Positions 10,240-24,488 are shown, numbered from the stretch's first letter. The stretch is DNA of 64,000 nt from Epiperipatus broadwayi (GCA_028023455.1 JAQFVV010012508.1:3407877-3471876); one strand, 5' to 3'. Notes: generated from the letters alone by a model not told the origin. Made by a program: numbers and translations.

Positions 10240-12140
10240 TGGGCCATTTAAATATTACTGAATAAATTTGCATACATTACTGTGACATTCACTAACTATT
10301 TCGTGAAAAGAGCTATGAATATGGGAACATAGAATTACCAAAAATGTTTAACTTATCAATTGTTGTGTATAGCTCCATTAATTGTGTACAAAATGCAAGC
10401 TTAACATTATGAAATATTAATAAAGTTAATTGTTTAGTTATACCATTATAGATTATTAATATAAAAAATTTAAGGAAAATAACAATAAAAACCACTATTC
10501 ATATTGTCTTGGAAGCTGCACAGAAAAATTCTGAGAGCCAAATAAATGCTCATGTTAAAATTTGCCCAGCATTGATATATATAGTATTTTAATAACAAAA
10601 TGGATCAAGTACAATAATAGTTTTATTTAGAATAAATAAATAACCATAATCTGAAAATATATACATTTCTATGAAATGAAAATATAGGCTGTTGGATGTT
10701 TAGATTAATTAAATTAACTGACAGCCGCTTTTATAATGCCAGTGAATTTTTAATACAGTTGGAAAAAGATTTATTTAAAAAAACCTGTTGGCCTTAGATT
10801 TATATTTTAAATAAATAAAAAAAATAACGACACAGTCTTCTATTTTAAAAAATAGCCCATTAATTTCAGAATATATATACAATCCATGCACAAACTTCCT
10901 TTTAAATCTTGATTTATTATAGAGTATTTATTATAAATAGCATTCCATCTGTAGAGCACATATGCCGTGGTGTAAACTATTATACTGTACAATAATATAC
11001 TCTAATATTTTGACTACATTATTTTATAGCCTTTCTCAAGGACAACTAAAAAATACATAAAAAAACAAAATAAATATAAATATACCACAATCCATATAAC
11101 AAAATACCTCTTACCTCAAACTCTTCTAACAAAGAATCCCAACATTTTATTACATTCATTTCTCAAATACCTCTCTCAAAAATAATTTCCTATAATTATT
11201 TAAAGTTGTAATTATTTATTAAGTGCCCAGGAAGTATATGTAAATGCTTTTAAGACAGGCTTTAACCTGTATCAAATATGCCTTGAAATTTATAATAGTC
11301 AAGCAATATCTTTATTTTGCCGATAGAGGGGCCTCTCAAACCACGACACAAGATAGTGACTTTTATAAAGATAAGAGCAGCTGATCAACCACTTATGTTC
11401 TTTATATATATATTAACTCTAGCCCTTTTTCATAAATAAGAAAAAATAAATTTGGAAATCAGTGTGACCATAAAAGTGAACCTTTTGTTTTAGACTTGAA
11501 AGAATTTCTAGCATTATTAAATTTGTGCATTGTGATTATTTTAAAAGAAATGTCAATTTTTTAATTCACATCTCTGCTATTAATTATACCTGCAAATATG
11601 CATAAACTTTATAATTTAACATTACATAGGCATTACATTTTTATATTTCAGTATAATCATTATTCCAAAAGATTTTATTTATTTTTGAAAAAAAAAAGAT
11701 GCTTGAGAGAATATATTGCTACACACATATACATAGTAGATTCGAAAATATATAAATATATGTCTTTAATAAATTTGTTCAAAATTTTGACTAAATAATT
11801 ACTATAATAAACACATAATAAGGTAAAGTGGAAAGTAATAGCATATGTCTTTTTTTATATTTATAATAAAAGAAATTCAAAAAGAGTGGTCAAAGAAAAT
11901 GTGTAAAGGACACCTAAATCATCAACAACACAATGGATTCTGAATGGAAGGTTTAACTGAATTAACTATAAGTCAGTTATCTAAAATCAAGGATATGCTA
12001 TTTTAAAATTACTTCAGCTATCTAAAATCTTTTCAGAGTAAATTACCAATAAGAACCATAGCAAGATAGCCTAATATCTGCTATATCATGAAGTTACACA
12101 GCTTAGCTACTTATATTATTGATTCTTTGTAAAACTAAAA
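10240..12140. other. AT-rich non-coding DNA, nothing recognised
   Basis: Only short, composition-driven open frames. No repeat shared with other parts of the window was found. Confidence 0.5.
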
Positions 12141-12149
12141 TAAGTAAAA

Positions 12150-12212
12150 TAAGCAGTTGTCTCGGGTTAGTGGGTTTGCTTCCTGGCCGATGCTATGACA
12201 CAGGAAAAAAAA
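12150..12212 (+). mobile_element. tRNA-Gly SINE (family D), 5'-truncated
   Basis: Only the 3' half survives: GTGGGTTTGCTTCCTGGCC, GATGCTATGACACAGG and an A-run, matching the box B and tail of the other family D copies. Confidence 0.6.
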
Positions 12213-12366
12213 ACAACTACTAATTACAACAAATTTGTCTGCATAAATAAACAAATAGAAACAAAAACAACGGATATACAAGTTTGATTATCCAACTGGT
12301 TGAACAAGTTAAGCAAATAATGTGAACTGTTTTTTCAAAAAATATACTATTTAATCATTAAAAACC

Positions 12367-12539
12367 AATCAACACTTAGACAATCCCAATATCAATAACA
12401 ATCAACACTTTCAAATTGTTGTCAAGGCAACCTCCTCTTAACAATAAAGGTGGAATCCCTTATTGTTAAAAGGAGGTTGCCTTGACAACAGTTTGAAATT
12501 GTTAATTGTTATTGATATTGGGATTGTCAAAGTATTGAC
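12367..12539. repeat. Near-perfect hairpin, family E copy 1
   Basis: Arms of about 80 bp (12367-12448 and 12460-12539) are nearly complementary and leave a loop of about 11 bases (GGTGGAATCCC). Landmarks: GACAATCCCAATATCAATAA and AAGGCAACCTCCT on the left, AGGAGGTTGCCTT and TTATTGATATTGGGATTGTC on the right. Few mismatches suggest a young insertion or ongoing arm homogenisation. A single arm recurs at 31586-31675. Confidence 0.9.
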
Positions 12540-12545
12540 ATGCTT

Positions 12546-13250
12546 TTAATTACTTACAAACCAATTTAGCCTTGAACATTATTACACTTATTATTTAAAT
12601 ATACTGTTTAATATTAAATTTATTTAAAAAATCATCTTTAAATTATTATTTCTTTATAAAAAAAATGAATTATTTTCCACAAATAAGAATATGATAATCA
12701 TGTCGTCTTCTTTAAAAACCTTTTTTGATGTAGTGGGCTACGTATTTTAAGAATCGATAATTTTTATGACTGGATAAATATGTTTTTAAAACACGTATTT
12801 AATGAACTCTTTTATGAAACTTTCTTATGGCTAAATGCTATATATATATTGTGACCTTTGGCTTTGCCATGAAAGCTGGAGTTTCATTATTGCCGATATT
12901 AAACTAAAAAAAAAAAAATATGAGAAGAATTTATTAAGTTCAACTATCTCTGTAAATTATATAAGCATAGACAAGTCTAAATAGTTAATGATTAAAATAT
13001 TTCTGTCATGAACAGTTAATATTATGTTTTAATTGATTGTTTTGCGATAAACATTTAAACTTATAATTAAAGTAGATGTTAATAAGTTAAATCTAAAATG
13101 TAGCTAACATAATGAAGTTTAGATTATTTAATACAAGTTAGAATAACTAGAATAGTGCCTGAATTAGTTAATACTAATTAAATTAATTAAATGTTAAAAT
13201 TTAACGAATAGTTATTATAATTCAAATAGAATATTTTATTTAAAATAATT
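12546..13250. other. AT-rich non-coding DNA, nothing recognised
   Basis: No supported gene or repeat. Confidence 0.5.
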
Positions 13251-13255
13251 TGTTA

Positions 13256-13425
13256 AAATAATCAGTCAATTTATGAGTGCTGGTTTAGCACGAAATCCAT
13301 CTATTATTTATCTTTTCTACATGTGCGTGGTCATGTGTATCAGTAAAATGAGATAGTGTGAATAGTGAAGGGGGTTGAAAGTCTGAGTTCAAATCCCGTA
13401 TACTTTAGAGATTAAACTAAATAAG
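13256..13425 (+). mobile_element. Family C SINE, single unit
   Basis: TGAGTGCTGGTTTAGCACGA, TCTACATGTGCGTGGTCATG, a box A-like GTGTATCAGT and a box B-like GAGTTCAAATCCC follow in the family C order. The element is a lone arm and not part of a palindrome. Confidence 0.7.
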
Positions 13426-13874
13426 TAATCAATAATGATATTCAAAGAAACTTTAAATTTGATAGTTAAAAGATAGGGAATGATTTCTAAGTGTGTGAGT
13501 GAGCATGTTTGCAATGATAATTTTAAATTTTATTTGTCAATGGAAATATTTCTTAGTTTGTAATATTTAATATTTTAGAATATATTTATTTAATTAAAAA
13601 TTTAAGTAGAAATTTAGTAAATTAATATTATTTATTGATATAATTTAAAAGATTTTAAAGAATTAAATCAAATTAGACCATATTATTTATTATTTTATTT
13701 TAACACAACAACTGGGATGATGAAAAATTCTTAGACTATCATGTATTCGTCTGGTGATTTTATTACCAATTAGCATCAGACTATAATAAAGACGAATCAA
13801 CTGTTGATTTAAGAGTGGAGAAATCAGTAGGAAATGAGGTTTATTGTCAATCAGAATGATTAAAATTTGCATGC

Positions 13875-13883
13875 TATAAAAGG
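13875..13883 (+). promoter_or_regulatory. Possible TATA box before a purine-rich stretch
   Basis: TATAAAAGG is followed after about 30 bases by an unusually purine-rich run (about 13900-14015) and then ordinary AT-rich DNA. This could be a retroelement or host promoter with a 5' leader, but no downstream coding region supports it. Confidence 0.2.
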
Positions 13884-14015
13884 ATGCACACAAACAGGTT
13901 TGGGAGAAGTGTATTGAGAAAAAGTGTGTTAAAAAGAGTAGAAGTACATTAAAAAGGGCAGCAGTAGCAAAAGGAAAGAAGAAGATTGAAGAGAAAGTTT
14001 ATTTTCCCACTGCGT

Positions 14016-16410
14016 CTAAGAATTTGCAGATGAAGTTTAAAATTTGAAAGTCAGAAGCGTAAATTTTAATAAGTTTTTTTTTTTGGTTAAAAGTAAAATG
14101 AAACTATATCAGGTATTGGTTCTCATCCAAAGTTAATCAGGAGATCGAAATCAAATGTTGAAAGAAGAATTTATAAACAAGATGTCAAGTAATTGTCTAA
14201 AAATGATGAAAGCATTGTTTTCTGGAGCCAAAGTATTACAAATATTCCATTTTATTCTAATTCATTTAAAAACTTTATTCATTGCAAACTGTTTAAATTT
14301 CTTATTTGAAACCATATGTATTGGAACCTTATCTTAGGAACTATAATAAATTTAATATTCTGCTGTAACTTGTTAAGATAATATGCTTCATCAGAAACTT
14401 TTAAAATATTTATTGCCTTTTGTCTCAGATAAAACCATTTAAAGATAGAATTATTTATGAAAGAGAAAACTATAGTTGAGATCGTGGTAATTAAATAATT
14501 GTTTATTATATTGACTAAAATGAAAATTTTAATTGATAAAGTTATTGAGCTTTCACTTATAAATTAATATTCCTAATTTGGAGGAATTATTGATATAGAA
14601 TTTATGTCTTTGATAAAGTGTTAAATAATTAACCAAAGATTGTTATTTTCTATGAAACAACTATAAGTAATAGTTACTTTAAATATGCTTGAACTTAGAG
14701 AAGGAAGTTTTAATCAAAGCACTATGTGAAAATATTTGAATAAATCATATTACATGTAAATGTTTCATTCAGAAAAGTTGCTTAATTATAGAAGAAATAT
14801 ATGTGGTAAATTATGTGTTAATATTACTTAAATCTACCTAACTTGAAAGAGAAATGTTTAGTAGCAAACCATTATATTAAATATTGTGTTGAGAAACCTG
14901 CTTGAATTTGAAAGAAAGAATTTGTATTAAATGTCATATTATAAAATTATCTATATTAAATAAAGTGAAATTAGTATAATGCAATAGAAATGTTGAACTA
15001 TTCTGTCCAGTATATGTGGAATAATTTGCAAAATAGTGGCCATTCATTCATTTATTTATTCATTTATAATATTTTTCTTATGTTTGTATGTGTGAAATCT
15101 TTATAGAAAGAAGAACTGTCAATGCAAATGCTTTTGTTGAATTATATTACCAGGATGCAGAGAATAATTTTGTGTTGAATTACTTGCTGTTGGACAAGGA
15201 AATATGCCAGTTTAAGAACTTAAGTATATTTTCTTTTATTTATGAGAAGAAAAAAAAGGTTTTTGGTAAAAATTATGCTTAAAATTTAAGTTAAACATTA
15301 TAATGTATTATGATTATTATATGCTATTTTAAATATTAATAATTTTATATTTTGTGTTATGGTCTAGCATGCCAGACAGATATTCTCTTATTATTTTTTT
15401 AGTATTAATGATGCTATATGCTGTATAATGATTTAGTATTAAGTTATTTAAAAAGTATTGCTATGTCCTTTATTATGAGAGGTATATTTATAATGAATGT
15501 TATATGTTTATGAAAATGGTGTATATTTCTTGTTTATTTAATTGCTAAAGGTTACATTTTTTTATTCAGTCATATTTTGACAATTATTATTATTTATCAG
15601 TTTTATGCATCAATTTAGTATTATATTTAGTGAGAGTTCAGAATTAATTCCTCTCTAGTATGTGTGATATATGTTATCTGACCTTTATGCATTTCCAAGG
15701 TATGTAAATTTTATTTCTGCCTTGATGGTTTGGAGATTGAGCTTAGCTCTCTCATTATTATTGATATTGAAATAAATTAATATTTTATTAGGAGATAGAG
15801 GATTACTCTCTCCATTATTGTCGATATTTTGCTTGGGTGATATTTTCTCATGTTTATGGTTGTAGTGTGTTGGTTGATTCCTATTATTATATATGTCTAG
15901 AAACAAAGTCCTAAAATATTTTATTGTCCTCAGAAAATAGGTGCTTACTGTAGGTTCATGCCATCACAGTTATTGCTTTATTAGTCTTTCCTTCTGGAAA
16001 TATCTTCATTATTATAGATTTACCACTGCATATAGTGTTGTTGATATTTAGTATGTTCCTCATTGATAAATGTAGTTATTTTGAAGTGTGTGTAGTTATT
16101 TTGAAGTGTATCATCCTCTTCGTGAACATTTTTAATTCCTTAAGTGTAAGTTGAAAGTTTTGATGTATAATCTGTTTTGCTGTGCTTTGCCAGAAATACA
16201 GGAAATAAAACCAATAATGATTTATTCAGAATTATAAGATTTTATTATTAGCCTAAAATAATCAATGTATATCATAATCATCATCATCCAGAAGCAAGTC
16301 ATTGATGGACTAGTAAGATCTAAAAATCGTTTAGCTTTACTCATTGCTCAGACAAATAGTATAGAGTGTGGAGGTGTATACATGTAACTTCTGCAAATAA
16401 TTGAAGGCTT
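14016..16410. other. AT-rich non-coding DNA, nothing recognised
   Basis: Open frames at 14155-14337, 15088-15282 and 15685-15906 are short, low-complexity and without known motifs. Confidence 0.5.
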
Positions 16411-16511
16411 TAGTAAACTTTAATAATTAAGGACCATATATTTAATAAATAATGCATGGTTAGTAAAGTTTAATGATTAAAGACCATAGAGGTAATAAAT
16501 AATGCATGATT
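16411..16511. repeat. 50-bp tandem duplication
   Basis: The unit starting TAGTAAA.TTTAAT.ATTAA and ending AATAATGCATG.T occurs at 16411-16460 and 16461-16511 with few differences. Confidence 0.8.
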
Positions 16512-17095
16512 GATAATGGCTATTGATTATAAAATTATAGCATTAGTTTGGGATATATTCATGCAGAAAGATATAAAGCATGTACCATAAATTTATTAAT
16601 AATTTATTAAAGTTATATTACTTGAATGGCATGGAATATTTATTAAGAATAGTGATAAAAATAGGTATTTAATTTGAAGAATAAATTTTTTATAATAATA
16701 TTAACTGGTCAAATATGCCTGTCCACTAGAACTATAGGTTGTGAATATGTAATTCAGTCATGTATTGTGTTAATTTTAGTAAAGCTAAAACAATGCATTC
16801 TGTTGTAAGCAATTGCATAAGACAGTTGTAAATATTTTTTTTAAATTCTTTATAATGGCCTTCCATGGTATTTCATGTTTATAAAATCTTGTTCATTGCT
16901 AACAAATGTAATTTTGTTATTTAATCTTGTGGGGTGTCTTTATAATGTTCCTGGTATTCACTAAAACTATATTGAGAAATCTAGACATTATATACTTTTT
17001 AACGTAAATATTTTTCAAATATTTATTCAAGATACAGACACATAAATTAAATGTTAAACTATTTAATCCATTATACTTTTACTTTACTTATCACA
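16512..17095. other. AT-rich non-coding DNA, nothing recognised
   Basis: No supported feature. Confidence 0.5.
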
Positions 17096-17100
17096 TATTT

Positions 17101-17175
17101 ACCACCCTTTTTTACAATATAAGTTCTGAAGAAGATTCTCAACCGAAACTGTAAACTTAAAAAAGGTGGTAAATA
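17101..17175. repeat. Short hairpin with family J-like core
   Basis: ACCACCCTTTTTTAC and AAAAAAGGTGGT bracket a segment with CTGAAGAAG and CGAAACTGTAA followed by AAATAAAG. The core resembles the right arm of family J (62109-62213). Confidence 0.5.
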
Positions 17176-17179
17176 AAGC

Positions 17180-18385
17180 ATTGTTAACAATAGTAAAGTG
17201 CATAGACAATTTAGTATTATATGGTATATATTTGGCAATGCAATAAGAAAGAGTAGTTATTAAACTATTTGACTGATAATTATTTTGCAGATATGAAGAG
17301 TGCATTCAAATAAAATATTGTTCGTTTATTCTATTGATCACTATAATTTAAAACACAATTTATTTAATAAGACTGCATTTATAATCAATTATTGTCTATT
17401 TCCATGTAATAAATGTATTTATGTTATTGACATTTTTAGTGTAATATCCCTTTCCCACTCTTGGTATTAGAATATTCTCCTAGTAGATGATTATATTATT
17501 CTAAATTTAGAATTTGTTGCAATTTTTTGTCTTTTAAATTCTTTATTAAATTAGTCTCATTATTATTAATCATTAAGAAGTAGACATTAATTTGTCAATT
17601 AAGTATATGTCTTCTCATGTCTATCACTAGGATACCATTCATTTATCAACACTGTGTTCATAACATAAAAATATTGGAAATTTCATATTAAATATAAGAA
17701 CCCTGAGATTATAAGACTATATAATTCAATCAATAAGAATTTATATCTATTGCCCAAGAAAGACAAAGTGGCATAACAAATCAGCAAGATTTATCAAAGC
17801 TATTTGGTCAAATGCGGATCTGATCATAGCAATATGACGATGAAGAAGGAGTTAGAGATGTAAGAGTATGCTGGAGTGGGAATAATGGAAGAGATTTTAT
17901 TATAAAAGAGAAATTAATTGTACCTTTGCTACTTTGTAATTTGCATTATGAATACTGAGAGTTCTAAGAGTTTTGCAACAATGACTTGAGGTTTCTTCTC
18001 CTCTTAGATTTATATAATTATACTGTATAATGTTAGTAATTATTGTTATTCTTGTAGCTCTCTTTGTTCTCTGCATCCATGTATTGAATGGAATGAGTGT
18101 TTCCATGAAAAAATTCACTAAAACTTTAAAAAGCTTTAATTAAAATTCAATTTAAAAAATTCACTTTCAATTTTTTTTACCAACAGTTGAATTATTTTTA
18201 TATATGGAAAGAATGAACTTGACTAATGCATTCTCGGTTAATTATAAGAAGTTTAAATAATGCTAAGATCTAATTTACAGTTAAAACTTTTAAGAATGTT
18301 AAAAGGATTTGGAAGATAAAAATATATTGATAATATATTCTCTGATTTACAGATAAGAAAGTTTTCAAATTTTTTAGATGGGTGT
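17180..18385. other. AT-rich non-coding DNA, nothing recognised
   Basis: No coding or shared repeat sequence could be supported. Confidence 0.5.
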
Positions 18386-18389
18386 AATT

Positions 18390-21300
18390 GTGTGTGTGTA
18401 TATATATATATATATTCTAACCTCCCTCCCCCCCCGCGTGTCCTCACCCCAAAATATATTGTTTATTACGAATATTCCGGTTTTAGCTCAGTTAACAAAT
18501 AAATAAATGAAATATTCAGCATTGATTAAAATGATTACTAGCTCTAATTTCTAAAATACAAATACGGTTCAATTTTAAAATGAATTAACAAATATTTACT
18601 ATTTTCATGAGACATGGGGTGACAATACGGGGAACGAGATAGACTACATTGAGACATTATCCACACGATACTACCTCAATGGCATAAGAACACTATTCCC
18701 CCTTTTTACTATACCAAATAACTAACTCATAGTATTCTTACGACTTTCTGAGCTCTATTCACTACGATTAAAATAATAATTATATCTTAATCTTCTTTAT
18801 AACAAGAATCTAGCTTAATTAAATAAAATGAAGTAAAATAAAATAAAATAAAATCTCAGGTTCATAAATTGTATTCTAACTGATTTAAAATTACGGTAGT
18901 AAAATATGAAAAGGGAATTTTATGTCATAATCTACTACACAGCAACTAATAATAATAAAAATAATAATAACAATAATAATATAATATAATCTTATTACTT
19001 CCTAAAATGAAATAAATAAATACGTACGTGGTAGTATTTTTAATAATCTGACAACAGAATACGTGTGGCAACATTAGCATATAATTTAATGTAATATTGT
19101 GGCAACCGACTTATGACCAATAAATAATATAAAATTATGATCTTTTAATTTTAACATACCAATAAATTCTCAAAATTATTATAACACTTTTATGTTTACC
19201 TTTTGTGCAAAATCTATATGTCTGTTTCAATTATAAATGTATCGTGATTTCATGCATCCATGTGGAGAAATAACAACGCGGACACAAAACTTTAAAATAA
19301 ATTTAAAACAAAGTTTATTAACAACATAAATAAATTAACAATATTTTTACACTATATACATTGGATATCCCTTACTTTCATATCTCACTTAGTTTATTAG
19401 TTTATAAATGAAATCAAAATACTATTTATTTTTCCTAGTTAAATCTTATTTTTTTAACACTTAAGAAAATACAGTATTATTACTTGATTTATTATTATGG
19501 TTAGCTTATTACAAAATGTATTTCTTATATGATTATCACAAACACTTTGCATTCCTAATATTATTAAAATTATATTTTTTACAAAATTTACATTCGTAGT
19601 AAAATTCTACAAAATAATAAAATTCTAGTTTTATATTGGTTGTATGGAATCTTACAAAGTCAAAACATTGTTCTACATTCGGTATTAGGTTTTTATTGTT
19701 CATTATCCGATGTTTATTAATCCTAATATTCTCATCCAAGCCCTACTTCGGATGATATAATTACAACTATTACTATACCATGCACAAGTATATGTTTATT
19801 ATACATTATTGAACTATTTTCTTAATAAATATGCAATACTTATTTTCTAAATATTATTAAAAACATTCAAATTTTATTATCACTTTTTAAAATACTTGGT
19901 TTAGATTTCTTTTCAAAATCTTATATTCATTTCTGAATTAAATTTACAATGTATTATATGATTCTTTCTCTCTTTATGATATTTTGGACTTTCAATTTTA
20001 AAGTTACACAATTCTATACATTCAAGCAAATAAACTATTCTTATATAAACGATAACATATCTTCAGTTCTATTTTATTCATTATTTCTTTAAAAATATCT
20101 TTCTGACCGATGCAGATTCACAAAATAAGGATAGCAAAGATAGATGCATAGGATCAAAATACAACTAGAATATTACTCGTCATAAACCTTGACAATCATG
20201 GCACAGTGAATTAAAAGACACTATAGAGGAGTGACCTTTACCTGTCTACCAACCTCTATTATAGGAACGATGCTAAAGCTATTTCTTCAGCTTTATTATA
20301 ACATCAAAAAGTTTAAAGATATGCAAAAAACACTGTCCAAACTATATGTGTTCAGTCATAGGGCTTAGTTAACTATCCTGAAATCACACAAAACTAACTA
20401 TGATCCAAATCCTTTATTTTTCCTATTCCTTAAAAAAAAACATCATCTTGGTTTCCTCTCCACTAGTACTTCCAAGTCACTATCCGATCTTATTTCTCAA
20501 GATTTTTCTATACTGTACATCGACAAATACATATCTGCATTTCTAACAATAATAAAATTCATTTATTTCAAAACTATTCCACTGTTCTATAAGACAGCTT
20601 GCTTACTACTTTTCTCGTATATTTAATCATATACAAACTATTTTAAAATATCTGAATACTTTATCACATGAAAGTTCAAAAGAATCACACAATTGTTCTG
20701 TTAAATTATATTATTAATATACTTTAAATAAATTATTGCATGCATATTCCGAATTACTCCTATCTCATAATATGTTAAAATGTTGTATAAAATGTGTACA
20801 TATAATTTAAACTTTCACACTTCATTCTTAATCAATAGATGATCTAAAAAAAAATACATTATGCATTATAAATAAATATCAAAATTACCAAATGATCTTT
20901 ATCTTCTCGATCGCGTTCCGTATGCTTCACCATCCCATTGATCCTTGTAGATATAATATTCACATCCATACACTTTATTTTAAACAATATTTCTATAATT
21001 TTATCAAGCTATTATATTTAAATTTTAATATTACTAAATTTATGTTTATATGTTTTCCCTAATCTCACATAACATTTTATATTCTAAATAAATTAGTAAA
21101 ATATTTAAACTATATTTACTGTACTTCTTTATCAAACTTTCTTGAAAACCGTTCATATTAAAGCTAAAAAAAATGTTTATTATTTCTTCTTCAGTCACTT
21201 AATGTTCTTCTCCTTGCTTGTTCAATTTTAAGGCAAAACAATTATTGCTCTGTTTAATAAATATTCATAGATGACAATCCTTGGTTTTTCATAATATTTA

Positions 21301-23046
21301 ATACAATTATTAATTATGATATTAGTTAATCCCGTAAAGAAAAACGTCTACATATTCTCTTCTAATATTTTCTGCTAAGATTTTCCCGCGCGACTTTTAC
21401 GATGCATCTTCTAGGTACTTTGATTTAAATATTCAATAAAATTTTTCTGTTTCCATGGATCCATTTTCATTAAGTAATTTAAATTTATATTTTCTAAATC
21501 AAGCATTTCTCCAATGAACACTTTATAATATTTTTTTAATTCTTCTTAGATAAAGTTTTTCTGTTCCTTTTTTCATAAAACACAATAGCTCTTTCATCTT
21601 ATCATTCTGTAACTTTTTTCCTTCTTTTAAAATTCTGGTACTATATTTTTGTAATGTTTCCTTTAAAAAGATAAACATTCTTTTTCCCTTATAACTTTTA
21701 CATAATTTTTTCTATATGATATACGCATCTTAATTTTTCCATAGAGAAGAATAAAATAACTTCAGAGTAGCCTTATAAAATTGTGCGTCATAATTTTTCC
21801 TGACGACAAATAACTTTTTTAAGTTTTCCGTATAGCGTCCAAATTATATTTCTCTGAGTTACAATAATAAGTTTCTGGTTGAGCATAAATAAAGCTGTAT
21901 CAAGGCACTTTCCAAATATTTTTCCTTTAACAATATTTTTATATACTGTTTTCTGTAGTATTTCCATTTTCACTGTAAGGTTTTGGCTAAACTTGAATAA
22001 AATCACTGGCAAGAAAACTTTTAAAATTAGCCCCCTTCATGTAAAGGCAGTCAAAATATTATATGTTAAAAAACTTTTAAAATAAATACAAAATTTTAAA
22101 ATTATATCACTTTTCTAGCTTACGGTCTTATCCAGCTAAAAATATGTTACTCCCTCCTTCACTTACACATTACTTTCTCCCGCTTCGTCTAATTCTTATA
22201 TTTTGTCTGCTAAAATACCTCCGTTGATTGGTTAATGACTTTTTTAGCGCGAACAAATTTACACATTTTAGTTTTATAATAGATTAAACCCTTTTAAAAT
22301 AAAGAATTTATGACGTCATGTCTTAAATATTACTTAGAATAGTATTTTTAAATTCAACTATAGTTTTATCAAAATCATTTAAATTTTAAAACAATTATTA
22401 AAATATCATTTAATATTTCAACTTTTACTTTAACGATCGATAGCAATTATATTTAGTTTTATAATTCACAAACTTTATTATTATTCTAACAAGCGTGTGT
22501 GTGAAGGTATATAATATACAGTCACATGATTACTAACTTTATCAGATGATTTTTAATTTACGTCTCGGTCTAAATTACCAAAACTGATATATTTTATAAA
22601 AAATTTGGAAAATAATTTAAACTTGTAGAACCAAATATAATTCTCACCATCCTAAAGTTTATCTTAAAATATATTAGATTAAATTTGAATATTAATTATA
22701 ATTATAATATTACATATAGCATTTATTTAATTTATTAGTTTTAAAATATTATACTCGAATTATTAATATACTTTTAACTATTTATAGCTGTGTTATTTTA
22801 TATGGCCAGCTTTTACAACCATAAGCAAGAATATAATTAAGCTTTATTTAACTGTTTTCTTTTAAAATAATCCATTACACTTTTATATACCAGGTATTTT
22901 CAGCCTTAAATTGTACTATAAAATCTAATCGATCATACAATTATCAATATATTACACAAACGTATTTTAAAATTTAAAATTTTTTAGCAATTGACCATTC
23001 TACCTTATTATGACCTATAGATAAGGGCACAATATATATATATATT
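18390..23046 (-). mobile_element. Possible very long LTR or other large non-coding element in TA repeats
   Basis: The block is bounded by TA microsatellites at about 18398-18415 and 23031-23046. Next to the left one lies a CT-rich TTCTAACCTCCCTCCCCCCC, which read on the minus strand would be a G-rich LTR-like end. About 0.85 kb inside (19260-19340) lies GACACAAAAC followed by a TTTATTAACAA region. Equivalents are found about 0.8-1.15 kb inside the two other blocks at 43511 and 48001. On the minus strand this gives an AATAAA signal, as in an LTR R region. There is no coding frame. The call is inference. Confidence 0.25.
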
Positions 23047-23425
23047 AGGTGCTATTGCATAAAAATTGTTATGGCAAGTGAAATATAAAAACATAAAAAG
23101 CAAGTGTGCTTCTGTTCCTAATAAAGTCATGGTTCATCACTGATATATATATATATAAAATTTAAATTAGAGGTAAAATGAAATGTTAAGTTAGTAAATT
23201 TAAAAGAAAATAAATTTAAGAAGAAAAAAAATATGGTTTTATTTTAATAATTGTATTGTTATTTGATTAAGAGCCAACATAACTTTGAGCACCCAAATAG
23301 CTTGTGAGTACAACTGTCAATTTATCAAAATGACTATTTTTAATTAATTTATTTTGCTCTACCAAGAATTATTCAGAAACTGCTAACTATTGAGTTCAGC
23401 ATTCTATACTATACCAAACCATACT
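23047..23425. other. AT-rich DNA with short TA runs
   Basis: No supported gene; a further TA run lies at about 23140-23156. Confidence 0.5.
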
Positions 23426-23429
23426 AAGT

Positions 23430-23615
23430 ACTTAATTTAATTAGAAAGGGCTTGAACTCAGGCTTTCAAGCTTTCTAAAGTATGCACTTTATCTTTTACA
23501 ACTGATACACATGACTACATACATGTGAAGAAGATAAACAATCTCCAGGATACATATTTTGTGCTAAAACAGCACTCATCACTTGATCCAGACCATCATC
23601 TCCCACACAGATAAT
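23430..23615 (-). mobile_element. Family C SINE, single unit
   Basis: Read on the minus strand: GGGAGATGATGGTCTGGATC, TGAGTGCTGTTTTAGCAC, the ACATGT.GT.ATGTGTATCAG region and a box B-like TGAGTTCAAGCCC. The order and spacing match the full copy at 60803-61023. Confidence 0.7.
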
Positions 23616-23619
23616 AAAA

Positions 23620-24095
23620 TTCAAATATTGTTTGATTTTATTGTTTTTTGTAATTTTGTTTGTATTTCATGGTTTGATATGTTTTTGAATTAATAATTTG
23701 TCCCAATATTGTATAGATGAGAAACAGGTTTTAGTATATCAGGCAAAGCATAGAACTCTCTTTAAATCCCTAAATAAAAATGGCAAAATGTTTCCAGTTT
23801 TTTCTCCATAAAAAAGTAATAAAGGTGAAGATAATACAATCATTAGTCAACTTTGAATTTATCAGAATTTATACTATCCTTTTATTATTTTACTCTTAAG
23901 AATAGTTAAATAACTATTTCTTGAGTGATTTTCATAATTACTATGAGATAAGTAAAAAAATCAAACTTGCTTAGAAATCTCCAATTAAGTAAAAAAGTCA
24001 TTAAGTTCTAACTAGATTCACCAGATCATGGGCATAGAAAAAAGATCACCAGAAGTGTAATAATATGTTTGACTATTTTCATGATCTACCATTAA
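23620..24095. other. AT-rich non-coding DNA, nothing recognised
   Basis: No supported feature. Confidence 0.5.
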
Positions 24096-24097
24096 AT

Positions 24098-24488
24098 GTT
24101 GAATGTCTAGATAATTTTAAAGTTTATGTAAACTTTTTAAATACTCACAGCTATTACTAATAACACACAAATAGACAACCTATGTTAGTAGAGTACACAA
24201 TTTTTGAGTGGTTTATTTTCTACTCTTCTTTAGATATTGCTGGTGTGACAATGCTAACATATGTTAACACAAGAGTCAAATATACACCTTTAGATTCTTG
24301 AATCTTGAGCTAATAGTGGCAGTGGTCTTGTCAGCAACACCTGAAGAAGAGCAGAGAATAATACCACTTGAAGCATTATGTAATTTACTAACCTGTGTCG
24401 TCTATTTGGGTGTTATTTCTAATAGTTATCAACATTTGAAAAGTTTATATAAAGTTTAAAATTTTCTAGACATTAAACATTGGAAATA
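24098..24488. repeat. Foldback element, family B copy 2 (degenerate)
   Basis: Both arms of family B are present: GAATGTCTAGATAATTTTAA and TCTACTCTTCTTTAGATATT on the left, AACACCTGAAGAAGAGCAGA and AAAATTTTCTAGACATTAAA on the right. Divergence is high and the central tRNA-like part is reduced. Confidence 0.65.

Noticed and set aside
17125-17160. Hammerhead-like core CTGAAGA...CGAAAC
   Set aside because: The segment between the two core boxes does not form a helix II stem.
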